Shown here in pieces: positions 34,343 through 42,095 of a stretch of DNA of 64,000 bases; position 1 is the first letter of the stretch; each line of letters opens with the position of its first letter. The stretch is from Pseudovibrio exalbescens (GTDB lineage Bacteria > Pseudomonadota > Alphaproteobacteria > Rhizobiales > Stappiaceae), in the NCBI RefSeq assembly GCF_028737195.1, contig NZ_JAQZAJ010000005.1, positions 62,001 to 126,000 of the forward strand, given 5' to 3'. The notes under the pieces were generated by a model. The model was not told the DNA's origin. It did no database searches and was given only the letters and a program-made list of their open reading frames with translations. Position numbers and translations under genes: made by a program.

Positions 34343-37096
34343 ATGAGACTTCTTGTCGTCGCACTCCTTGCCTTCAGCCTGGAAATGGCACAGGCCCAAG
34401 CTTACACCGGCACCATCACCACCAAGGTGAATTTTCGAGAGGGGCCGGGAACGAACTTCCAATCCATGGGCACACTTGATGCCGGCACAAATGTCGAGAT
34501 CACCGAATGTGATGAGAGTGGCTCATGGTGCGCCGTTTCCATATCTGGTCAGTCCGGATTTGTAAGTGGCGAGTACATCAGTGTCTCGGAAGAAGAAGGC
34601 GGCTGGCCACGCACCTTTCAGGCCGAGGACGGTGCGGTCATCGTGCTGTACCAGCCTCAAATCACGGAGTGGGCCAACTTCACCACTCTGAAAGCGATGG
34701 TGGCTACCGAATATCGCCCAGCCGCCAATGAAGCTCCGGTTTTTGGCGTCATAAATCTGGAGGGCAAGACCTTTGCCAATGAGGACAGCGACGAGGTGTT
34801 CCTTCAAGGCATCAAGGTAACCGGCCTTGATTTTTCCGTCCTCTCCAAGGATCAGCTGAGCAAACTCAATCTTGAGGTCGGCAAGCTGATCCCGGTCGAT
34901 ACCATCACCTTGTCCAAGCAGCGCATCGCCGCCTCGCTTGCCAATTCCCAGCAGATGCAGAACGTGGAAGGGTTGCAGGCCGAAGCGCCGCCCATCTTTC
35001 ACAGCACACAGGATGCCGTTCTGCTTCAAACCGATGGCGAACCCATTGAAGCGCCTGTTCAAGGGGTGGATGAGCTTCTTTTCATCGTGAATACCAACTG
35101 GGACCTGTTCAAGCTGAATGAAACCGGTACCTACTACCTGCGAGATGAGGAGGCTTGGCTTTCTTCGGACAAGCTGGATGGCACCTGGATAGACGCGAGG
35201 CAGCTGCCCGAGGTTTTTTCCAAGCTGCCGGATGACGAGAACTGGCAGAACGCGAAGGCTGCTTTTCCCAACAAGGGATTGGAGGGCGCTGCAGTGCCCG
35301 TTGTATTCTACAGCGACCGACCAGCAGAACTGTTGCTCTTCGAAGGTGAACCAACCTTGGAGGATGTCGGCACGACGGAACTGCAATGGGCTTCCAACTC
35401 AACCAGTGACGTGTTCTTCCACAAGACGGAGAAGAACTGGTACACCTTGCTTTCAGGTCGCTGGTTCCGCGCCCAAAGCCTTGATGGGCCTTGGACATTT
35501 GCCACACCGGACTTGCCACAGGACTTTCAGTTCATCCCTGAGGATGCCCCTTACTACTCTGTGCGTGCGTCCGTTCCGGGTACTTCGGAAAGTGCGGAGG
35601 CAAGGCTCCTTGCCAGTATTCCAACCACCGCCCGTGTGGAAGTGGGGTCCATTCAGCCAGAGGTCAGCTACGCGGGAGATCCCGATTTCCAGCCCATTGA
35701 CGGCACCTCCCTGTCCTACGCCGTGAATACGAGCAGTCAGGTGATTCAAGTAGGCACCGCCTATTATGTGGTGCAAGACGGCGTGTGGTTTACTGGCCCC
35801 AGCGCTAACGGACCGTGGGAAGTGGCGACTTCCGTGCCCGATGAGATCTACGAGATCCCGCCCAGCTCCCCAGTTTACAACACCACCTACGTGCGGGTCT
35901 ACGAGAGCGAACCGGCCAGCGACACCTCAGCTGGTGCCGTGTGGTTTGGCTTCACCATGGGTTACCTTTGGAGCTATCTGGCATGGGACACCTATGTCTA
36001 TGGCAATGGGTATTGGTATCCGCCCTACTACCGGCCATGGCGACCGGGGTACTATCCGCCCTATTTCCCTCGCCCTGTCACTTTCGGCTCCGGGATCTAC
36101 TACAACCCGGCGCGCGGCGTTTTTGGCCGATATGGCTATGCCTATGGCCCCAACCGGGGCATCGCGGTGGGCCGGGTGTATAACCCTTCTACGGGCCGTT
36201 ACATTCGCGGCGGCTATGCCTCAGGCCCGCGTGGCGCTGCGGGCTTCATCTCCGTTACCAACCCCATCACCGGCAACAAGGCCTTCGTGGGCGGAGGCAG
36301 AAACATCTACGGCAGTTGGAACACCGGCGGTGTGAAGCTTGGCAGTGAGTGGGCGCGGGCCAATCCGGCAGACCGCTTGCGGGACGGGGCCGGTCCGGGG
36401 CGTTGGAACCGTGCGTCGAAGGAAGGTCTTGTTGAACGCGGTCGCCGTGGAGAGATCTTTGCCGGACAGGATGGCAAGGTCTACCGCAACATGGAGGGCA
36501 AATGGCAGCAGTTTGACCGCGGCAACTGGGAAGGTATAGACGGCCCAGCAGCAGAACGGCTTGACCGGGATCGCCTGGAAACCGTGGCCGCAGGCGCAGC
36601 AGGTGCTGCAATTGGAGCCGGAGCTGTTCAAGGCCTTAAAGGAACAGGTGCGGGGCAAACGGTTCGGGATCGCGCCGCAGCCTCTGGTGCGGGGCAAACA
36701 GTCCGAGATCGTGCCGCAGCCTCCGGCGCTGGGCAAACAGTCCGGGATCGCGCCGCAGGCTCTGGCGCTGGACAGACCATCAAGGACCGTGCCCAGCAAC
36801 GCCCTGACGGCGTTCAACGCCCGGCAGCCCGGCCGGACCAACCACGCGCTGAACGTCCCGCTGCCAGACCCCAAACACGGGAGGCGGTAAAACAGAGGAA
36901 GCCCGCTGCCGTTCAGCGCCCCGCAGCACGAAAAGCCCCTACCCACTTGCGCAAGGACCAAAGAGCACGGCAAGTTGGGAACAAACGGGTTCATAAAAGC
37001 CGCGAGGCTCGCAAGCCTGCGAAACGGCAGGCCAGACCACAAGCGCGCAAGGCAAGCCACCGTTCAAGAGGAGGTGGCGGAAAAAGGCGGAGATAA
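34343..37096 (+). CDS. Large exported SH3-containing envelope protein with C-terminal repeats
   Basis: A 917-residue protein. A signal peptide (MRLLVVALLAFSLEMAQAQA) precedes a bacterial SH3 domain (about residues 22-80; NFREGPGTNFQSMGTL). A long region of repeated beta motifs follows, with a recurring W-x-DGPW pattern (e.g. WFRAQSLDGPWTFA and WFTGPSANGPWEVA). A Tyr/Pro/Gly-rich segment (YPPYYRPWRPGYYPPY) resembles proteins labelled carbohydrate-binding family V/XII. The tail is basic and repetitive: AGQTVRDRAAASG in tandem (36647-36796), then RPAARP and Lys/Arg runs to the end. It is probably anchored at or crossing the periplasm. The stop overlaps the DUF1810 start (TAATG). The function is unknown. 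Confidence 0.75.
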   Translation: MRLLVVALLAFSLEMAQAQAYTGTITTKVNFREGPGTNFQSMGTLDAGTNVEITECDESGSWCAVSISGQSGFVSGEYISVSEEEGGWPRTFQAEDGAVIVLYQPQITEWANFTTLKAMVATEYRPAANEAPVFGVINLEGKTFANEDSDEVFLQGIKVTGLDFSVLSKDQLSKLNLEVGKLIPVDTITLSKQRIAASLANSQQMQNVEGLQAEAPPIFHSTQDAVLLQTDGEPIEAPVQGVDELLFIVNTNWDLFKLNETGTYYLRDEEAWLSSDKLDGTWIDARQLPEVFSKLPDDENWQNAKAAFPNKGLEGAAVPVVFYSDRPAELLLFEGEPTLEDVGTTELQWASNSTSDVFFHKTEKNWYTLLSGRWFRAQSLDGPWTFATPDLPQDFQFIPEDAPYYSVRASVPGTSESAEARLLASIPTTARVEVGSIQPEVSYAGDPDFQPIDGTSLSYAVNTSSQVIQVGTAYYVVQDGVWFTGPSANGPWEVATSVPDEIYEIPPSSPVYNTTYVRVYESEPASDTSAGAVWFGFTMGYLWSYLAWDTYVYGNGYWYPPYYRPWRPGYYPPYFPRPVTFGSGIYYNPARGVFGRYGYAYGPNRGIAVGRVYNPSTGRYIRGGYASGPRGAAGFISVTNPITGNKAFVGGGRNIYGSWNTGGVKLGSEWARANPADRLRDGAGPGRWNRASKEGLVERGRRGEIFAGQDGKVYRNMEGKWQQFDRGNWEGIDGPAAERLDRDRLETVAAGAAGAAIGAGAVQGLKGTGAGQTVRDRAAASGAGQTVRDRAAASGAGQTVRDRAAGSGAGQTIKDRAQQRPDGVQRPAARPDQPRAERPAARPQTREAVKQRKPAAVQRPAARKAPTHLRKDQRARQVGNKRVHKSREARKPAKRQARPQARKASHRSRGGGGKRRR
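36647..36796 (+). repeat. 39-bp tandem repeat, about four copies
   Basis: Units begin at 36647, 36686, 36725 and 36764. Each encodes G-A-G-Q-T-V-R-D-R-A-A-x-S, the last degenerate (T-I-K-D-R-A-Q). The repeat stays in frame, so copy-number changes would not break the gene. Confidence 0.85.
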
Positions 37097-37527
37097 TGAG
37101 TGCAGACAAGACCGATCTTTTGCGATTTGTCGAAGCTCAAGAGAAAGTATGGCCCACGGTCGTCAGCGAACTGACCCTGGGCAAAAAAGCAAGTCACTGG
37201 ATGTGGTTCATTTTCCCCCAGCTAAGGGAACTGGGGCGTTCAGGCACAGCCCACTTCTATGGCATCGAAGACCTTGAGGAAGCCAAGGCTTATCTGGCTC
37301 ACCCAGTGCTTGGTCCGCGCTTGACCGAGGCCATGGCGTTGATGTTGAGCCACCCGGATGTGAGCGCGGAGGCGGTGCTTGGCCCCATTGACGCCAAGAA
37401 GCTGAGATCCAGCGCCACGCTGTTTGCTTTGGCGAGCCAGAATGCAGCTCCCTTCGCTCAAGTGCTGGACGTGTTTTATGACGGCGTGCGCTGCGATCTG
37501 ACAACATCCCTCCTTTCTGAAGCCTAG
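37096..37527 (+). CDS. DUF1810 family protein
   Basis: A 143-residue member of DUF1810, recognised by LLRFVEAQEKVWPTVVSEL and SHWMWFIFPQLRELGRS, with the C-terminal FALASQNAAPFAQVLDVFYDG. It is a cytoplasmic alpha-helical protein. The start overlaps the stop of the upstream envelope protein by one base, which implies translational coupling although the two products have no evident common function. Family function is unclear; some members are NAD-linked calpastatin-like by annotation only. Confidence 0.87.
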   Translation: MSADKTDLLRFVEAQEKVWPTVVSELTLGKKASHWMWFIFPQLRELGRSGTAHFYGIEDLEEAKAYLAHPVLGPRLTEAMALMLSHPDVSAEAVLGPIDAKKLRSSATLFALASQNAAPFAQVLDVFYDGVRCDLTTSLLSEA

Positions 37528-37704
37528 TCGCCCAGCGCAGAACTTTTACAAAGCGGCCTTACGTCACCCAGCAGCACGAGGGGAAACCCGTAAACTTGGT
37601 TGCAAATGGCAGACTTTCACACGCCAAGCTTGACCCGAATGATCCCTGCGCAGTAGGTGAAACGATAAACCTAACTGACCCATCGACCCATTTTGGAGAT
37701 AATC

Positions 37705-38439
37705 ATGCACGCAACCACCAAGGCGCTGCTTGACGCACGGGCGCACAAAACCCCAGTTCCCCTATCAAAGTTTGCAGAGTTGACGCCATCGCGGGACGGC
37801 GCGCTTGCTGTTCAACGCGAGGTCGCCGCTGACCTCGGCGAAGTTGGCGCATGGAAGGTTGCGGTCACGCCGGACGGGGAAGCGCTGTTTGCCCCCATCT
37901 TCGCGCCAACCATCAAGGAAGACGGCGCGGTGTTTTCTGAAGGAAGCGAGAAGCCGATTGGCGTTGAGATTGAACTGGCGTTCCGTCTTTGCCAGGATCT
38001 GCCCGAGCTTCCGGAAAAGGACGAGGACCTCATCGCCGCCATTGATGGCCTTTACGCGGTGATTGAGCTGATCGATAGCCGTCTTGAAGACATGAACCAG
38101 GCTTCACTGGATTTGAAACTGGCGGACTACCTTTCCAACGCGGGCTTCATTGTCGGCGAAAAGATCGAAACATGGGATCCATACGCGCTGACCACTGTCG
38201 ATCTCAAGCTTGTCGTCAACGATGAAACCGTCATCGATGGCAGCGTTACCAATGTACTTGGCGCACCACTCGACTTGCTGAAGGGCGCGGTGAAAGCGGC
38301 GGGCGATCACTGCGGTGGTTTCAAGGCGGGTCAGTATGTCACGACAGGCTCTCTGTCGGGCTGCGTCTTTTATCCTGCTGGCTCCAAGGTCACTGCAAAG
38401 TACCCTGCGCTCAAGGCCGCCGTCAGCGCAACGCTTTGA
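37705..38439 (+). CDS. 2-keto-4-pentenoate hydratase-like (FAH superfamily)
   Basis: A 244-residue protein of the MhpD / 2-oxopent-4-enoate hydratase group. The metal-binding acidic motif GVEIELAFRL (residues ~90-99) is intact, and GAWKVAVTPDGEALFAPIF and VIELIDSRLEDM align with the family. It would hydrate a 2-hydroxy-dienoate from aromatic degradation, or act as a decarboxylase relative. No other ring-cleavage genes are nearby. The ATG at 37705 has GGAG six bases upstream, and a TTG four codons earlier is rejected. Confidence 0.83.
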   Translation: MHATTKALLDARAHKTPVPLSKFAELTPSRDGALAVQREVAADLGEVGAWKVAVTPDGEALFAPIFAPTIKEDGAVFSEGSEKPIGVEIELAFRLCQDLPELPEKDEDLIAAIDGLYAVIELIDSRLEDMNQASLDLKLADYLSNAGFIVGEKIETWDPYALTTVDLKLVVNDETVIDGSVTNVLGAPLDLLKGAVKAAGDHCGGFKAGQYVTTGSLSGCVFYPAGSKVTAKYPALKAAVSATL

Positions 38440-38450
38440 AGAAAAATGAA

Positions 38451-38477
38451 AAAGGCGCGCCCAGCGGACGCGCCTTT
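38451..38477. terminator. Bidirectional terminator between the hydratase and the secretion operon
   Basis: AAAGGCGCG and CGCGCCTTT form a perfect 9-bp stem with a 9-base loop. A-rich and T-rich flanks allow it to act for both convergent units. Confidence 0.85.
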
Positions 38478-38496
38478 CTGCCTCCTCTGCCGTCTC

Positions 38497-39843
38497 TTAG
38501 TTCTCCTTGAACGCTCTTGACATGCTGTCACGAAGCGGACGGGTGAGGTAATCGAAGAAGGTACGCTCTTTCGTCGTAATATGGACCTCGGCAGGCATGC
38601 CGGGTAACGGCGTGAAGTCTGCCATCTCGGCCCGCATACCCTCCATATGGGATTTGTCGAGCTTCACACGCGCCAGATAGATGTCACCCACCTGACCGAT
38701 TTCGTCCGTTGGCTTGGAATCCGGCGAGACGTAGATCACTTCGCCGTACATGGTGGGCGTCGTGCGCTGGTTCAGGGCCGTCAACCGAATGGTCGCTTGC
38801 TGGCCCACATGCACCGTATCGATGTCCTGCGGGCGGATGCGAACTTCCAACAGCATCTCGCTGTCCAGCGGCACAATTTCAAGGATGTTCTTGCCGCTCT
38901 CAATCACCCCGCCGGAGGTGTGGTAGTAAAGATTGCCGATCACCCCAGCATTGGGGGCCAAAATGTTGACGCGGTTGAGCACGTCCTTTGCGGCCCGGAT
39001 TTGCTCCTGCACATCATCAATCTGCGCTTCAATGTCTTGCAACTGGACGGTCGCCTTTTGGCGGGTGATGGACTTTACCCGCAAGATCTCTTCCTGCGTT
39101 CGGGCGATGCGCTCGTTAATATCCCCGATCTCCCCCAGCAGGCGGCCGATATCGCCCTTCAAGTTGGCCTGCGCCCGCTGAATTGCGAGGATTTCCGGCT
39201 TGCGGATCAGGTTCTTCTTCATGAGTTCACGCTTGTCTGCCAGCTCCGCCTCAAGGTACTCAAGCTGAAGCCGGGCAGATTCCTGCTGTGCCTCGTTGCC
39301 TCTGATGCGCTGATGCAAACTGTCGATGCTGTGCTCCAGAATGGCCGTCTCGCTTTGCAATTGTCCCATGTCCACTGCAAAGGCCGCCTTCTGACTGTTG
39401 ATGATTTCCACCACATCCGGATCCTGACGGCGGTTCAAAAGCTCCTGAGGAAAGACAATTGCCTCTTTGCCCGAGATCAACGCGTTGAGCCGGGCTTCAA
39501 TGGCCTGAAAGCGGCTGAGCCGCAGTTCCAGACGGCGCAGGTTGGCAAGGGGCGCAGTCTTGTCGAGGCGCACCAGCGTCTGCCCCTTCTCAACCACATC
39601 GCCCTCTTGAACCAAGATGTCTTGAATGATGCCTCCTTCCAGATGCTGCACCATCTTGTTCTGGCCGGTCACCACAAAGCTGCCTTTGGAGATGGTTGCA
39701 CCCGCTATCGGAGCCATGCTGCCCCACACACCAAAGCCAGCCACCAGCAAAATGAGGAGCGCAAAGCCGATGAAGGCCGGGACCCCGATTTTGTGGGGCA
39801 CATCGTGGTGCCACTGTTGAAGATCGGTAGGGACGAGCGTCAT
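38497..39843 (-). CDS. Type I secretion membrane-fusion protein (HlyD family)
   Basis: A 448-residue periplasmic adaptor. One N-terminal transmembrane helix (FIGFALLILLVAGFGVWG) is followed by a lipoyl half-motif (MVQHLEGGIIQDILVQEGDVV), a long coiled-coil hairpin (about residues 95-290), the second lipoyl half and the HlyD C-terminal barrel (VHVGQQATIRLTALNQRTTP). It ends with LTRPLRDSMSRAFKEN. It would link the ABC transporter encoded 49 bp upstream to an outer-membrane TolC-like channel; no such channel gene is in the window. It is the last gene of a four-gene minus-strand operon. Confidence 0.92.
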   Translation of the reverse strand: MTLVPTDLQQWHHDVPHKIGVPAFIGFALLILLVAGFGVWGSMAPIAGATISKGSFVVTGQNKMVQHLEGGIIQDILVQEGDVVEKGQTLVRLDKTAPLANLRRLELRLSRFQAIEARLNALISGKEAIVFPQELLNRRQDPDVVEIINSQKAAFAVDMGQLQSETAILEHSIDSLHQRIRGNEAQQESARLQLEYLEAELADKRELMKKNLIRKPEILAIQRAQANLKGDIGRLLGEIGDINERIARTQEEILRVKSITRQKATVQLQDIEAQIDDVQEQIRAAKDVLNRVNILAPNAGVIGNLYYHTSGGVIESGKNILEIVPLDSEMLLEVRIRPQDIDTVHVGQQATIRLTALNQRTTPTMYGEVIYVSPDSKPTDEIGQVGDIYLARVKLDKSHMEGMRAEMADFTPLPGMPAEVHITTKERTFFDYLTRPLRDSMSRAFKEN

Positions 39844-39892
39844 GACTGTTTCCTGTTATCGTTTCTTCTTGAGTGGTTTCAGTCTTGTGCCA

Positions 39893-42094
39893 TCACTCGG
39901 ATGGCGGCTCGATGGACCCTTCTGGACCATTTTGCGGACCCTTCTGGTCCGGCAGTCTGCGCGCACGCTGCTTTGCGGCGGAAAGCTGCTCGCTCACTTC
40001 ATCACGTGGGCCTTGCAGCTGAACGCTGCCGTTCTTCAGCACCATGATGCGATCCACGCTGCGCAAAAGCGACGGACGCTGGGTAATCACGACGATGGAG
40101 ATGCCTTCTTGTTTGGCCCGCCCCATGGCACGGGCCAGCGCCTGTTCGCCGATGGGATCAAGGTTGGAGTTGGGCTCATCCAACACCACCAGCCTTGGGC
40201 TGCCATAGAAGGCACGCGCCAGACCAATTCGCTGCTTTTGCCCGCCCGATAGGGGAGCGCCATCCATGGATATCATCGTCTCATAGCCCTGATGAAAGCC
40301 TGAGATCATGTCGTGCACGTCAGCGAGTTCCGCCGCCCGGAAGATCTGCGCATCGGTCGCATCATCACGCATTCGGGCGATGTTTGCTTTGATGGTGGAC
40401 GGAAACAGCTGCACGTCCTGCGGCAGATAGCCAATGCTTTCGCCGAGCTGGCGCGGGTCCCAGTTGCGAAGGTCCATGCGGTCGAGGCGAATATTGCCCG
40501 CCGTTGGCGTGATGGACCCCACCAACATCTTGGCGAGCGTGGATTTACCAGCACCGGAGTTGCCGATGATTGCAAGGCTCTCGCCCGGATCAAGCGCAAA
40601 GGAGATACCGTTCAAAATCACCTTTTTACTTGGCTTTGGCACGTACAGGATGCGCTCCACATCAAGGCGACCTTTTGGATCAGGCAAGCGCAGTCGGTCC
40701 ACGTTGAGCGGCGAGCTGTTCAAGAGGTTACGAATCCGGGAGTAGGCCGAGCGCGCCTGGATCATGTTCTTCCAGCCTTCAATCGCCCCTTCAATGGGTG
40801 CCAGCGCACGGGAGGCGATGATAGAACCTGCGATCACCATTCCGCCGGTCACCTCATTTTCCAGTGCGAGGAAGGCCCCCCACCCCAGCATGCCAACCTG
40901 TGTAGCGAGGCGAACCAGCTTGGAGATGCCGGACATCACCACGTTGCGGTCCTGACCGCTGACCTGCGCCTTCAGGGATTCAGCTGTGTCCTTGCCCCAC
41001 ATCATCACGCTTTCCGGCACCATACCCATGGCATTGATGACCTGCGAGTTGCGTGACATGGCATCGGCCTGAAGGTTTGCGCGGGAAGCAAAGGCATTGG
41101 CACGGCTGAAGGGAACTACAGTCAAGCGTTGGTTGATCAGCGCCACAATGAACAGAAGACCGATAGCGCCGGAGACGATCATGCCCAGGTGGGGGTGGAT
41201 CATGAAGACGGCCAGCAGGAAGACCGGGGCGATGGGCACATCGAAGATCGTGAGCAGAGTGGAACCGGTAATGAAGTTCCGGATCATCTGCAAATCACCC
41301 AACGCCTGAAACTCGCGGTTGGACCCATCAATGGATGCTTTGGCCGCCGCATTCATCACCGGGCCGCCAAGGCGGGTTTCCAGATGCACGGCCGTGCGCA
41401 TCAAGATGAACCGCCGGATCATGTCGAGCATAACGTGGAAAGTCAGGGCGCCCATCACGATCACCGTCAGCATCATCAAGGTATCAGTGCTGCGCGAGGT
41501 CAAAACTCGGTCTGAAATCTGGAACAGATAGATGGGAATGGACAGAACCAACAGGTTCACAAACAAGGAGAAAACGAAGACAATCATGAGGTTCTTGCGG
41601 CACACGGCCAACCCGTCTGCCATGATCTTGCGGAAATTGGGCGCTCCGCCACGCACCTGCAAGGGGGAGCCGTTGTCGCCACCGCCGCCGCCGCCACCTG
41701 GTCCGCCGCCGCCATCCGTCGGGGGTTTGCCACCACCTCCCGTGCTTGGCTCCTTGACCGGGGTTTTGTCATGGACAGTCGTTTTGGTGTTCACAGCTCC
41801 ATCAATGGTCTGGCCATCTGTTTTGCCGTGCTCACGGGCCTCTTCCGGTGCCTTGCCTGTCTCTGGCTGTTGTTCGCCTGCTTGCGCAGGATCCGCGGCC
41901 GCAGGCTCTTCTGCGGCTTTGTTATCGGAGGGATCAAGTGACGCTTCGGTCTGGTTATGATCCTTGGCCTTGCCGTCTTGGCTCTGCTGCTTGTCCCAAA
42001 GATAGACCAGCTTGCCGCTCACAGTTCCGTCGCTCGGAGGCTGGGGTGGGCCCTGCCAGTCCTCCGCAATATTCTTGTTGTTTTTTGAAACCAT
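39893..42094 (-). CDS. Type I secretion ABC transporter permease/ATPase (PrtD-like) with disordered N-terminal extension
   Basis: A 733-residue ABC exporter. About 150 N-terminal residues are low-complexity, rich in Pro, Glu, Gln and Lys and ending in a poly-Gly run. They precede the six-helix transmembrane domain (FVFSLFVNLLVLSIPIYLFQ). The ATPase has Walker A GNSGAGKST (~508-516), signature LSGGQKQR (~614-621) and Walker B LVVLDEPNSNLD (~631-642). The H-loop is ITQRPSLL, with Gln at 672 (codon CAG, 40079-40081) where His is nearly invariant. It starts at ATG 42094, one base after the upstream stop. It should export the products of the two upstream genes in one step across both membranes. 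Confidence 0.9.
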   Translation of the reverse strand: MVSKNNKNIAEDWQGPPQPPSDGTVSGKLVYLWDKQQSQDGKAKDHNQTEASLDPSDNKAAEEPAAADPAQAGEQQPETGKAPEEAREHGKTDGQTIDGAVNTKTTVHDKTPVKEPSTGGGGKPPTDGGGGPGGGGGGGDNGSPLQVRGGAPNFRKIMADGLAVCRKNLMIVFVFSLFVNLLVLSIPIYLFQISDRVLTSRSTDTLMMLTVIVMGALTFHVMLDMIRRFILMRTAVHLETRLGGPVMNAAAKASIDGSNREFQALGDLQMIRNFITGSTLLTIFDVPIAPVFLLAVFMIHPHLGMIVSGAIGLLFIVALINQRLTVVPFSRANAFASRANLQADAMSRNSQVINAMGMVPESVMMWGKDTAESLKAQVSGQDRNVVMSGISKLVRLATQVGMLGWGAFLALENEVTGGMVIAGSIIASRALAPIEGAIEGWKNMIQARSAYSRIRNLLNSSPLNVDRLRLPDPKGRLDVERILYVPKPSKKVILNGISFALDPGESLAIIGNSGAGKSTLAKMLVGSITPTAGNIRLDRMDLRNWDPRQLGESIGYLPQDVQLFPSTIKANIARMRDDATDAQIFRAAELADVHDMISGFHQGYETMISMDGAPLSGGQKQRIGLARAFYGSPRLVVLDEPNSNLDPIGEQALARAMGRAKQEGISIVVITQRPSLLRSVDRIMVLKNGSVQLQGPRDEVSEQLSAAKQRARRLPDQKGPQNGPEGSIEPPSE

Positions 42095-42095
42095 A

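Noticed and set aside
38647-40047. A 466-codon plus-strand frame opposite the HlyD adaptor
   Set aside because: It mirrors the coiled-coil gene, has no ribosome site and spans the adaptor/transporter junction.
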